Source of the DNA: Halichoerus grypus
Lineage: Eukaryota > Chordata > Mammalia > Carnivora > Phocidae
Assembly: GCF_964656455.1 (NCBI RefSeq)
Contig: NC_135718.1
Span: forward strand, 19,046,449-19,110,448
DNA length: 64,000 nucleotides
Direction of reading: 5' to 3'
Shown here: positions 12,400 through 26,094 of the stretch, in pieces
How the letters are laid out: every line of letters begins with the position of its first letter
How positions within the stretch are numbered: position 1 is the stretch's first letter
Program-made: the position numbers and the translations under genes
The notes under the pieces: model-generated
Databases searched by the model: none
What the model saw: the letters and a program-made list of their open reading frames with translations, nothing else
Told to the model about the DNA's origin: nothing

Positions 12400-13075
12400 G
12401 TAAAAGAAGGTATGGGAGGAAGGATAGAACACTGACCTGTAAAAGAAAGCAATGACTAGGAGTTCCACCTACTACTAAACACAAAAGACAGGACATTTAC
12501 TTTATGTGTCCATGCCTTATCACACAAAAAGGTAAATGAATATAACCAAATGAAGTTTTCTTGGCTATTCTGGTGTATTATCTCTGGCTCCTCATATGGT
12601 TACATTTACTGTCTGTTTAGTATTCTTTTACTGTTTTCTGCCAGTGTTCACCCATGTGAATATGTACCACTGGTATGAAATCACACAGCATTAATAAAGA
12701 TGCCATTAATGCTGAAACAGATAGATGTTCTGATTTTAATATAGTTCCCTAGAAAGCAACGCAGCTTGTGTAATGGCTAAATTCCAAATATATTATTTAA
12801 ACTAAACAGTAGGCTGTATTTCAAGAACTTATAATTTTTCATATTCCTCCAAATATATTGCTAGATGGCATGACTGAAAGTGGTGTACCCATATGACAAG
12901 AAAATAAGCATTTAATATGCATAATATAAATCTAATATATATCTATAATAATGCAAATCTAATATATACAGAGAGAAGTTTAACAAAATGATAATTAGCA
13001 TATATTTTGAATTGTAAATTCCTGTTATGGGTTGCTGCAGTAAGTCAAACTACAGTAAAGGTATGTAACACTTTT
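12400..13075. other. Intron 2 segment, nothing recognised
   Basis: AT-rich intron DNA with no gene or young repeat seen. Confidence 0.45.
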
Positions 13076-13945
13076 GGGGAGCCTCGGGGGCTCAGTCGAT
13101 TAAGCATCCGACTCTTGATTTCGGCTCAGGGTTGTGAGATCGAGACCCATGCTTAAGATCCTCTTTCTCATAGAGTTACCCTACAACCCAGCAATTGCAC
13201 TACTGGGTATTTACCCCAAAGATAAAAAAGTAGTGATCCGAAGGGGCACATGCACCCCAATGTTTATAGCAGCAATGTCCACAATAGCCAAACTATGGAA
13301 AGAGCCTAGATGTCCATCAACAGATGAATGGATAAAGAAAATGTGGTGTGTGTGTGTGTATATACATATACACACACACACATATACACATATATACATA
13401 CAATGGAATATTATGCAACCATCAAAAAAATGAAATCTTGCCATTTGCAACAACATGGATGGAACTAGAGGGTATTATGCTAAGCGAAATAAGTCAATCA
13501 GATAAAGACAAGTATCACATGATCTCACTGATATGAGGAATCTGAGAAACAAGACAGAGGATCATAGGGGAAGGGAGGGAAAAATGAAACAAGACGAAAC
13601 CAGAGTGGGAAACAAACCATAAGACACTCTTAATCAAGGAAAACAAACTGAGGGTTGCTGGAATGCAGCAGGGTGGGAGGGATGGGGTGACTGGGTGATG
13701 GACATTGGGGAGGGTATGTACTATGGTGAGTGCTGTGAATTGTGTAAGACTGATGAATCCTAGACCGGTACCCCTGAAACAAATAATGCATTATATGTTA
13801 AAAAACAAAAACAAAAACAAAATACCAGGGAAAAAATGCTATGGATAATTTAATTAAAACAGCTTACTTACACACACACACACACACACACAAAAGATCC
13901 TCTTTCTCGCTCTCCTTCTGCCCCTCCCCCCTCAAAAAAAAAAAA
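13076..13945 (+). mobile_element. Can-SINE split by an L1
   Basis: The SINE head and left body lie at 13076-13169. The right body and A tail resume at 13894-13945. The SINE's own target duplication is aggtatgtaacact before and aggtatagaacact after. The L1 in the middle is therefore younger than this SINE. Confidence 0.9.
13170..13893 (+). mobile_element. 5'-truncated L1 with an extra 3' segment, inserted in a SINE
   Basis: The 15-bp target aagatcctctttctc lies at 13155-13169 and 13894-13908. L1 ORF2 C-terminal text reads PYNPAIALLGIYPKD and then KLWKEPRCPSTDEWIKKMW. A (TG)/(CA)-(TA) microsatellite at 13344-13400 interrupts the frame. An A-rich tail ends near 13822. Seventy-one further bases, ending in (CA)n, precede the right-hand duplication and may be transduced DNA. 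Confidence 0.9.
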
Positions 13946-14071
13946 AGGTATAGAACACTGTAAAAAATGTCAAATTTCCATTTTACGTGACCATTGCCCA
14001 TGGGTCTTAATTTGTAAACATTCTCAAAGGGCTCAGGATTTTATTTTCTGTAATTAAAAAAGCAGTAAAGC

Positions 14072-14250
14072 GGGGCACCTGGATGGCTCAGTTGGTTAAG
14101 CATCTGCCTTCGGCTCAGGTCATGATCCCAGGGTCCTGGGATTGAGCCCCACATCGGGCTCCCTGCTCAGTGGGGAGTCTGCTTCTCCCTCTCCCTCCGC
14201 CCTTCCCCCTGCTTATGTACTCTCTCTCAAATAAATAAAATCTTTTTTAA
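14072..14250 (+). mobile_element. Can-SINE
   Basis: Head ggggcacctggatggctcag. The target aaaaaagcagtaaagc lies at 14056 and a partial copy follows the tail at 14251. Confidence 0.92.
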
Positions 14251-14261
14251 AAAAAGCAGTA

Positions 14262-14290
14262 GGGCGCCTGGGTGGCTCAGATGGTTAAAA
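14262..14290 (+). mobile_element. Head-only Can-SINE fragment
   Basis: Only gggcgcctgggtggctcag and atggtt remain, followed directly by A and a third copy of agcagtaaagc. The body and tail are missing, the opposite of the usual 5' truncation. Confidence 0.8.
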
Positions 14291-14309
14291 AAAGCAGTAA
14301 AGCAAGATC

Positions 14310-15345
14310 TGCATCACAGAAAATAACTATTTGTCTTTCCTTTATAATAAAAGATAGCTTTCAAAAATTAAAAACAAATCTATAGTCATCAAAACACTAC
14401 AAATCGAAACCACATAATACCACTTCTTACTCATGGAATAGCTATAATGAAAAAGACAATAGCAAGGATGTTGAGGATGTAGAGAAACCAGAACCCTCAT
14501 ACACCGTGGTGGGAACATAAAAAAGTGCAGCCACTTAGGAAACCAGTCTAGAAGTTCCTCAAAAGGTTAAACATAGAGTTACCATATGACTCAGTAATTC
14601 CATGTTTAGGTATATAACCCAAGAGAAATGAAAACAAATGTCCACAAAAACTCGGATACAAGTGTTCAGAGTAATTTTATTTGCAACAGCCAGGAAATGG
14701 AAACAACCCAAATGTTCAACTGATGAATGGGCAAATAAAATGTGGTATATTCATAGAATGGAGTATCATTCAGCAATAAGAAAGAATGAAGTACTGATAT
14801 ATACTACAACCTGGAGGAATTTTGGAAAACATGCTAAGTGAAAGAAGCCAGTCACCAAAGACCACATATTGTAGTATTCCATTTATATGAAATGTCCAGA
14901 AGAGGCGAATCTATAGGAACAAAGTAAACTAGTGTCTGCCTAGGGCTAAGGGGTTTCAAGAAAACAGAGAAGGGTAACTGCTAAAGGGTACAGAGTTTCT
15001 TTTTAGAGGGATAAAAATGTTCTAAGATTGTTTGTGATGGTTGCACAACTCTGAATATGCTGAAACCCACTGACCTGTACACTTTATTTTTTTTTAAAGA
15101 TTTATTTATTTATTTGACAGAGACACAGCGATAGAGGGAACACAAGCAGGGGGAGTGGGAGAGGGAGAAGCAGGCTTCCCGCTGAGCAGGGAGCCCGATG
15201 TGGGGCTTGATCCCAGAACCCTGGGATCATGACCTGAGCCGAAGGCAGACGCTTAACGACTGAGCCACCCAGACGCCCCTTAACTGTACACTTTAAATGT
15301 ATGAACTGTATGGTATGTGAATTATATCTTCATTAAGCTAACATC
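14310..15345 (+). mobile_element. Old L1 ORF2 3' portion and 3' UTR
   Basis: Sense ORF2-end text is recognisable at 14638-14841 (KWKQPKCSTDEWANKMWYIHRMEYHSAI). The 3' UTR runs to about 15345. A SINE at 15086-15279 splits it. Confidence 0.75.
15086..15279 (-). mobile_element. Can-SINE, young
   Basis: T run, aagatttatttatttatttg and end gccacccagacgcccc. Flanked by ctgtacacttta on both sides. Confidence 0.93.
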
Positions 15346-15504
15346 CTCCTCCCTCAAAAAACACCAAAAAAAAAAAAAAAAAACTAAAGCAATGGCTTTT
15401 AATTGCAGCTACAGACAGAATAACCAAGCTTATTCTTTGAGAAGTACAGATCCCCTGAACCTGCCAGAGTATAAGTCATAAACTCTGAGAGTGGGATCCA
15501 CTCT

Positions 15505-15940
15505 TCTAGACTAGTTGGGGTAGTATAGTTAAGACCTAGGTTAAAATCCTGACTCTCAACTTCCTAGCTGCATGACTTTTTTTTTTTTAAGATTTTATTT
15601 TTTGAGAGAGAGAGAGAGCACAGAGCAGGAGGGAGGGGCAGAGACAGAAGCAGGCTCTCCACTGAACAGGGAGCCTGATGTGGGGCTCAATCCTGGGACC
15701 CTGGGATTGTGACCTGAGCCAAGGGCCAACACTTAAACGACTGGGCCACCAAGGCGCCCCCCCTTAGCTGCATGACTTTTAGTAAATTATCTAATCTTTC
15801 TACATTTTCAGTTCCTACATCAATACAATAGAGGAAGAAGTGTCTATTTCCTTAGGTTACTGTAAAAACTTAATGAGATAAAATATGCAAAGTATACCAT
15901 GACATACTGTGCTCAAACAACAGCTATTTTATTATTATGA
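15505..15940 (+). repeat. MIR element, split by a SINE
   Basis: The order tagtatagttaagacc, ctagctgcatgac, then cattttcagttcctacatc follows the MIR consensus in sense direction. The SINE at 15581-15763 divides it. Confidence 0.65.
15581..15763 (-). mobile_element. Can-SINE
   Basis: Flanked by the duplication agctgcatgactttt, left at 15566 and right at 15766. Inserted in a MIR. Confidence 0.92.
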
Positions 15941-16388
15941 TTATGTCGCTTCACTGGACATTTTCTTGTTCTTTTTAAGGAAAAGATAACGCAGACTTCT
16001 GCAATGTTTGCCCCAAATCCATGCATCTAAGTTAAACCTTAGAAATCTTAACCCCTTTTAAGAAATACTTTTATCTTTAAAATCAGTTTATTGTCTACCT
16101 GATGCCCTGCTTGGAATAAAATAACATTTATGAAGTTACTATTTTTACAGAAATACAAAAATTACAAGAACACAAACTTTAATAATGCCACTAATTGTGG
16201 GAGGGTACTCAAACAAATCCAAAGGTTATTTTTAAAATTACAAACTTAGGAATAAAGGTCAAAAGATTAGGCAGACACAACCATTTAATTAAAATTTGCC
16301 AATTTTTAAAAATACATTCACTTTAGTAAAAATGCTGTATCTATATGCTATGAACAAACTGAAGTAAATTTAAAATCCTGTAATTTCA

Positions 16389-16584
16389 GGGCGCCTGGGT
16401 GGCTCAATCGGTTCAGCAACTGCCTTCAGCTCAGGTCATGATCCTGGAATGCCAGGATCGAGTCCTGCATGGGGCTCCCTGCTCAGTGGGCAGTCTACTT
16501 CTCTCTCTGATCCTCCCCACTCTCGTGCTCTCTCTCTCTCTCTCTCAATAAATAAATAAATATATATTTTTTTAAAAAATAATA
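16389..16584 (+). mobile_element. Can-SINE
   Basis: Head gggcgcctgggtggctcaat, a (CT)n-rich body and tail aataaataaataaat. It lies tail to tail with the minus-strand SINE that follows about 10 bp later. Confidence 0.93.
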
Positions 16585-16596
16585 AAATCCTATAGT

Positions 16597-16789
16597 TTTT
16601 TTTTTTTTTTAAGATTTTATTTATTTATTTGAGAGAGAGAGAAAGAGAGCATGAGAGAGGGAAGGGTCAGAGGGAGAAGAAGACTCTCCGCTGAGCATGA
16701 AGCCTGACGTGGGACTCGATCCTGGGACTCCAGGATCACGACCTGAGCCAAAGGCAATCGCTTAACCAACTAGGCCACCCAGGCACCCC
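16597..16789 (-). mobile_element. Can-SINE, inverted partner
   Basis: T run, aagattttatttatttattt and end ccacccaggcacccc. The target text aatcctata is shared with the neighbouring SINE. The two form a near-200-bp inverted repeat in SHOC2 intron 2. Confidence 0.93.
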
Positions 16790-19102
<2,313 letters not shown>

Positions 19103-19199
19103 CTGAAATACAATACAAAAAGAATATTAAATTACTTTAGATTATAATTTATATTAAGGAAATGGGCTCTGAAAAACAATCTTACTGAAACTTTGGCCA

Positions 19200-19335
19200 T
19201 GCTTCTATGATTTGATGCAGTAAATATTTACTGAACACTTTCTACTACGCAAAATTCATTGAAAAACTATAAAAATTGATAAGGCAGGCCCCTAGCTTCA
19301 AGAACTTTACAATCTAACAAGAAGAGGTAAGGTAA
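19200..19335 (-). repeat. L2 3' end fragment, antisense
   Basis: tttactgaacactttctac and aagaactttacaatctaa fit the reverse complement of the L2 3' end. Confidence 0.5.
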
Positions 19336-19394
19336 GCATACAAGTTACTCTAAGTTTGTAAAAACTAAAAAGTGGGAGAAATCATAATAGCAGC

Positions 19395-19640
19395 TAATGT
19401 TTGAGTGCTTTCTATGTACAAGCACTACTGTAAGAAATTTACAAATATTAATTTAATACACATAACAGCCCAAGAGATCAACTGTTGTCCCTATTTTAAA
19501 ATAGGGACACCAAGGCACAGAAATACTTTTAAGTAACTAGTCCTGTGATCTTGGAAAAGCAAGAGAGTTGAGATTCCAATGTATATATCCACAGCCTGTG
19601 TTCCTAACCACTACACTAAAACTGCTCTATCTGCAACTAA
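19395..19640 (-). repeat. MIR element, antisense
   Basis: The text agtgctttctatgtacaagc, caccaaggcacagaaat and ctaaccactacactaaaac follows the MIR consensus in reverse complement. Confidence 0.7.
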
Positions 19641-19789
19641 CTGCCTGACAGCTTTAGGTAACAGAAAGGATTTCAAAGGCTATAATGATAGAATCAAGAA
19701 CAGTCTCACAAAAGAACAAAATGGCAAAGTGAAATACGTACGGAGCACAGCAAATAGTTTAGGGAAAAGGACATTAAGAATCTGTACTT

Positions 19790-19850
19790 TAATAAGCATT
19801 CTAGGTGATTCCGATGCAGGTAGATCTAGGGACCACCTTGGGAAACAGTA
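19790..19850 (+). repeat. MER5-type hAT fragment
   Basis: The end aggtgattccgatgcaggtag ... accaccttgggaaac resembles the right side of MER5A. Confidence 0.5.
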
Positions 19851-20189
19851 ACAAAGAGCAATCTCCAGTTATGTCTATGAACTAGAAACTGAATGGTGAT
19901 AAGAATTCTTAAGGGTTCTAAAAAGTAGAAAAAGTTCACTGGTAAAATGACTGACCAAAAGGAATTACAAAGGCTGAAAAGATGAGTAAAATCTTTGTGA
20001 AGGAGTCAGTCCTCCCTAAGCATTTTGAAATTTAAAATATAATTTGTATCTTGTGACTCTGTTATTAATTTTATAAGTAATTGATCTTTATATGGTAGTA
20101 GGGCTTAAAGATTAAAGACAAAATGATTAACATCCTACCTGATTAGCTTAAGGGGTTAAAAAAAGTTAAAATTTTATGAAACCACCAAA

Positions 20190-20640
20190 AGTATTTGATA
20201 GTCTAAGTGCACAGGATCCTGCTAAGAATTTCTATACAGAGGATGTGAGCCCTACCCTTATACAAGGTTACAGTTTAATGAGATAGCCAAAACACTCACA
20301 TATAACAACATAAAATAGTATAGTAAATCCTCAGACAATGATATACGCTATTGCTCTTCTGAGAAAACTGACATCAGTCAAAATGTCTGAGAAAGGTTGT
20401 GTACAGAAGTACAAGCAAGTAAAGACAAGGTGGCAAATCAGTCCAGGCAGATACAATGAAAGGGTAACTTAGGCCAAGAATACAGAATGATCTTAGTTTG
20501 CCACAGGAAAGTGAAAAGGTGGAACTTTGATGAAGCAAAGTCTCAGGGGTGCAGTAATAATAGGAGCTGGGTAGAAGATTAATGATCTGTAAATTCCAGA
20601 CTAGAGTTTGAACTTTATCAGCCTATAAGATTCCACAGTT
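20190..20640 (-). repeat. Diverged ancient L2-type repeat
   Basis: gagccctacccttatac, gccacaggaaagtgaa and ttgaactttatcagc echo the same old repeat as at 26095. Weak call. Confidence 0.35.
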
Positions 20641-21179
20641 AAATAAACATGATGATTTTTGCTAGCGCATCAGAAAAGTTATTATCTCCCCACTACTCAC
20701 CACCCCTTCAAAAAGAAAACAATTATTTTGATCTACAATGGAGAAAGACTAAGAAAACCTTCAGAGATACTGATTGAGAAAGCAATGCTGATGAGCCAAA
20801 ATGAAAGCACATTTATTAAAATGATACAACAGTGAATAATGGGAGTATATATACACAGATGACAGAATACAGACATTGCTTATCAATTTGTATGTAAGAA
20901 ATGTCATTATGCCAAGTTTCTGAAAATCAAATTTCTATTTAGCAAGATATGTATGTACTAAATCTCAAGCGAGATGCAGATGGTATAAAAAAGATGGTAT
21001 AAAAAAGATGTTACATATTAAAGAACAAATCTAGCCTCTCATGAAGTATACTAGCAAAACTAAAGTTTTGCTAAATGCTAAATGCTAAAACTAAATGCTT
21101 CTGCTTAATAATTAGATCTAAAAGCATTTTTATGAGTTAAAAATAACACTTTTCTAAACACACAATTGGCATTTTTAAA

Positions 21180-21390
21180 GATGGAATCCTTGATCTCCTA
21201 TTCTGAGGTTTCCCAAACTTCCCTAATAAAAAAATAAAATAAACTTGGGATACTGGTTTAAAAAAGATAAATTCCCAGGCTCTACCCTAAACCACTGAAC
21301 TGGAATCTTTAGGAAGAGGAATCTAGGAAACATCTGTTTTAATAAGAAATGTCTCAGCAAATGCTTATCAAGTTTGGAAATACAGGATAT
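21180..21390 (+). repeat. MER5-type hAT DNA transposon relic
   Basis: gaggtttcccaaacttcc, attcccaggctctaccc and cactgaactggaatcttta follow a MER5-like MITE. Confidence 0.5.
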
Positions 21391-21475
21391 AACCAAATCT
21401 TAACACTGAACATCTGAACACTGGTATATTTACTATTGTATTTCTTAAATATTATTCTAAAAATGAAAACTGAGG

Positions 21476-21536
21476 GGGTGGCCAGTGAGTTCAAGCCCCA
21501 CAATGGGTGTAGAGATTACTTAAAAAAAATAAAATG
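21476..21536 (+). mobile_element. 5'-truncated short-type Can-SINE
   Basis: Only ggtggccagtgagttcaagc to gtgtagagattacttaa remains. Flanked by aaaatgaaaact and aaaatgaaaacc. Confidence 0.75.
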
Positions 21537-21539
21537 AAA

Positions 21540-22405
21540 ACCCAAGAACTACATAAATATTTGTATGTTATATACATGATACTACTATGTTAAAAATGGT
21601 TCCATAAAAAAATAAAATAAAAATGAAAATTGAGGATAAAGGAGTGGGTCAGGGAAGAAATTGTATTAATGACAAAACAAGTTATTAATAATTTAGTTTC
21701 CACTGAAGTTTGAAAAGAGACTTCCCATAATATATAAATACCATAATATATTTGAAGCTCATTCTAGAGATACTTGAACTATTTGACAGTTTCCCTGCAA
21801 GAGTGATGGATTTGAACTGACCCCACATACTCATCCTATAATTCTTATACCTAATGAGATTTATTGGTATACAGTTCAGGTACTGTTCATAAAAATATAA
21901 CTAGTTACAGAGAACTGAATTTGGACTTTGACATCACCATACTGAAAGGAATTAACTAACTAATTGGGCTTGACTATTAACTAAAAAATTTTCACATCCA
22001 GTAAAAATATATGTTGTCTAAGATAACTAACAAATGACTTGACAGTCTCAAATTAAGTTCTGGGTCTAATCCAGATCTGAATCAGGTGACACCACTAAAC
22101 TTTTCTGGACAAGAAAAATAGGATTGGGAGTAATCTTTCATGTTTCTTGGAAATAAACTATTCAACAGATTTTTTAAAAAATCCCTTTATAACATTGTGG
22201 GAGACGGTTATATTTGCACAAAATTTGACTCTTGCACCCAGTTATGTAATAGAAAGTGACAGTACCCATTCTAAAAATGCTTAAAATCTAGTGAAAAAGC
22301 GTAAAATTGCACCAATTACTAAGCTGAGGCTAGCAATGGTGTTTTTATATTGGGATCTTCATCACTCCCAAAGATTCCTCTATTCCCTACCACCTAATAA
22401 CTACC
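21540..22405. other. Intron 1 segment, nothing recognised
   Basis: AT-rich intron DNA. Confidence 0.4.
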
Positions 22406-22409
22406 ATAC

Positions 22410-22790
22410 ATAGAGCACTTGACATGAACTTTTATCTTATTTCAAATTTTCACAACCACATCAAGAAAGATATTAAAAGTGTCTCCACTTGGTTTCTTGA
22501 GTCCATTTTATCATTTGTCCAAAAATGATACAAAATATTACCAATTCTATCTGTTGACAGAAGTCTTAGTTGATAAAATTTTTTCTCAGGTACTTAGTTA
22601 TGTTCTAAATTATGAAAACTCTCAACTTCAAATTCTTAAGTAGAAGAGTTCCTCTATTTCCAATTTATAGACAAGAAAATTGAGGCACTATAGTCAGATA
22701 CCTGGTAAGTAAGGAAAAATTCAAAACCAGGTCTAACTGACTCTAAGCCCATATATGTTCTTTCCACTATACCATGCTGTATTTCAAAGA
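22410..22790 (-). repeat. MIR element, antisense, interrupted or expanded
   Basis: The left end atagagcacttgacatg and right end acaagaaaattgaggcac ... ctttccactataccatgctg fit MIR. The roughly 180 bp between them do not. Confidence 0.5.
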
Positions 22791-22854
22791 CAGCTATCCA
22801 AATCATAATTGCATGAGGATGCTGATTATAATACTTTAGGCCTCAATACCTTTT

Positions 22855-23080
22855 AAGCCAGGGGTCAGCATACTTTTCCTGTAAAGGGCCATATATTAAA
22901 TGCTTTGTGGGCCAGAAGTTCTGTTACAGGTGCTCAATTCCATCACTTTAGCATGAAAACAGCTAGACAGTTGTAAATGACTACATGAGGCTGTGTTTCA
23001 ATAAAAGTTTACCAAAAGAGGCCACATACTGAATTTGGCCCTCCAGTGACAGTTTTCCAGGTCGCTGTTTCGTATTTCAA
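22855..23080 (+). repeat. hAT-type DNA transposon relic
   Basis: caggggtcagcatacttt, cctgtaaagggccatata and gctgtgtttcaataaaag match a common non-autonomous mammalian hAT element. The right end is decayed. Confidence 0.6.
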
Positions 23081-23424
23081 ATCATTCCTTTCAGGAACTG
23101 TATCTTGTATGCAAACTGGATGTAAGAAGTAAAAAAAAAATGTCCTTGTTCTTATAATACACTCAACATTACTTTTAGCTATTTCTAAAATAGCTACAAT
23201 TTCCTAAAATCTAGGGGAAGGAGGACTGGAGGGGAGATGGAAGTGAGAAAGCACTAGCCTAACAAAATCTATTCTTGGTATAGACTACAATGATAATCAT
23301 CACATGTAACAATTATTTTTAAAAAACACATCAATAGGCCACATACACTAAATATCTTCCTTAGTCTTACCTTAAATGTGAATGTGAAAGCTGTACAATA
23401 TTGGATCTTGAATTATAATGAACA

Positions 23425-25050
23425 GGACTTCTGGTTCCAAACAAGATGGAATAAGCCCATTTTACCCTGTTCCTCCCATTAATTATAACCTAAAACCCTG
23501 GACAAAATACATAAAGCAACTAGCAGAAGATTCTGAAAGGTAGAGAAAAGAAGGTACAGTGGCTAGGGACTCTGGCTGAAGGAGAGATAACCTGCTGGTG
23601 AGTTCTTTTTTTGTTGTTGTTGTTCTTGTTTCCTACATATCCCGGCCTGGCAGTAGAGAAGCGCATAATCCAAAAACACCAGTAAGTACCTACCAAAAAA
23701 AAGGTCCAAGAAAAGTTCTCTCTCTCTAGTCAAAGGACTATGAAGACAATGAAAAGAAGCTACAGTCTGGGAGAAAATGTATCCGAAATATATAAAGGAG
23801 TCCTTTAAATAGTAAGAAAACAATCAATCCAATTAGAAAAGAGGTGAAAGACTTGTAGTGACACTCCACTAAAGACATACACGTAAAGATGTTCAATATC
23901 ATTAGTCGTTAGGGAAATGCAAATATAACTGCATGTCTGTTAGAAGAGCTAAAATAAAAAATATGGATGATACCAAGTGCTGGTGAAAATGTGGAGAAAC
24001 TGGATCAATCACTCATTGCTGATGAGAATGTATATTGGTATAGCCACTCTGGAAAAAAATTTGGCAATTTCTCATAAACATACAACCCAGAAATTATACC
24101 CATAGGTGTTTATCCTAGAGAAGTGAAAACTTAGGTTGACACAAAAATATATATACAAACATTCATAGCAGCTTTATTTGTAATGCCCCAGAAGTGGAAA
24201 CAGTTACCCCAATGCCTTTTATTGGGTGAACTGATAAACTGTGGTACATCCACACAATAGAATACTGTTCAACAATAAAAAGGAAAAGGAACAAACTATC
24301 CTTGCACACAAAAACTGGGATGGATCTCAAGGGCACTATGCTGAGTGAAAAAGTATCAAAAAGTTAATATGTGTGATTCTGTATGATTCTGTCCATATAG
24401 TATTTTTAAATGACAAAATTATACTTATGGAGAGCAAATCAGTGGTTGCTATGGCTTAGGATTGGGTGAGAGTATGACTATAAAGGGGTAGCATGTGCGA
24501 GTTTCTTTGAACTGATGAAACAGTTGTGTACTTTGTGTGGTGGTTATAAGAATCTGTACAAGTTTTCAGAGTGCCTGGGTGGCTCAGTCAGTTGAGCATC
24601 CAACTCTTGGTTTCAACTCAGGTCATGATCTCAGGGTCTTGGGATCAAGCCCTACATTGGGCTCTGCGTTCAGCAGGGAGCCTGCCTGGGATTCTCATTC
24701 TCCCTCTCCCACTGCTCCTATGCCCCCTGCTCTCTCTCTCTTTCTAAAATAAATAAATAAATCTTAAAAAAAAAAAAAAGAATCTGTATAAGTTTTCATA
24801 GGACTATCAACATCCCCCCTCCAAAAAAAGACTGCCTGGAAAAACTGGTAAAATCTCAGACTGTAGTTTACTTAATAGTAATGTACCAATGTCAATTTCC
24901 TGATTTTGATAATTGTACTATAGTTACATAAGATGTTGTTATTGGTGGATAATAAGTGAAAAGTACAAGGGAACTCTCTGTACTATTTTTAAAAATTCTA
25001 TCAGTCTACAATTATTTCAAAAGAAAAATGTAAACAATAAAATACAATGG
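23425..25050 (+). mobile_element. Ancient L1, 5' leader joined to ORF2 3' end and 3' UTR
   Basis: The left part (ggttccaaacaagatgg) looks like an L1 leader. From about 23760 on the text is the C-terminal ORF2 and 3' UTR, so most of the element is missing. A SINE at 24569-24777 interrupts it. Confidence 0.6.
24569..24777 (+). mobile_element. Can-SINE with 21-bp target duplication
   Basis: The target aagaatctgtacaagt... at 24548-24568 is repeated at 24778-24798 with one change. Tail aaataaataaataaatctt. Confidence 0.95.
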
Positions 25051-25059
25051 TCAATACAA

Positions 25060-26090
25060 ATCTACCATATGTAAATTATAAAAAAGCACACTGAATTTTT
25101 TTCAATAAAATGGAAGTTTAAAAACCACATTTTAGAAAAAAAAAATTTTTGAAAATAACAATTTTTAAAAAATAAATGAATAACAATTCATATTGGCTAG
25201 AAAAAAGATTTTTCTCAATCTTGTTCAGTATCAGATAAAAAATATACCCATTCACAGATACCATTCAATTTGGGAAGGTAGATATTTCATAAACATTACC
25301 AGGAAAGAAAAAATTCTTTCTTTTAAGTACAAATACATTTAAATGCACTTTAGTTAATATAATTATCATTCATAAAATAATGGTGAGTAAATCAAGAACA
25401 CCCTAAGCATACATTCCCCTCTGTCTTCTAGATAAAGTTAAAAGATAATTTAACTAGAATTAGTTCAAAAGCTTGGCCATTATACATCAAAATACTCAGT
25501 AACTCCAGTTTTACTTGTCACCATATCTAACATAAACTGACCTTTTAGTAAAAAAAGAAAGAAAAATTAAATGGAATGGATTGAGAAAAACATCTGCAGT
25601 GTCATCAGACATGCTACCATAAGTCTGAGGTACAACCTGCCAATATCCAGTAAGTAGTGTTGTGCTAATGTCACACCATTGCTCTTAGAATTTGAGGGTC
25701 AAATTAAAAGGACAGTTCCAATAGTTCCTTTGTTGGAAATAGAGAATTTCATTATTTTGTAATCCACCTGATAAGATTTAAACGTAAGTGATATAACTGA
25801 CATGTATTACAGAATCAAAGGTGAACATTACTGTAGAAAAATAAACGGTAAAAAAAAAAAAGAAAGAAAGAAGAAGAAAAGGTAAATGAGTTCTAACTAT
25901 ATTAGGAGGTAGGGAGCCAGAGACTAGTCTGGAGCACAGTTCTGGCAATATGGTAAAGAAGCAATGCACAGAAACTTTATTTACTCAGGCATTTTTATAA
26001 ACAATATACGTATGGAAAATGAATACTAGTAAGACATACATAAACAGTTCCTAAATGGCAGTCCAAAGACAACTTCAAGCAAAAGAAATA
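25060..26090. other. Intron 1 segment, nothing recognised
   Basis: AT-rich. An A/G-rich simple stretch lies at 25850-25882. Confidence 0.4.
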
Positions 26091-26094
26091 CTAC

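Noticed and set aside
13134..13536. 99-codon frame with a retroelement-like C-terminus
   Set aside because: 5'-truncated L1 ORF2 end interrupted by a microsatellite. No intact element.
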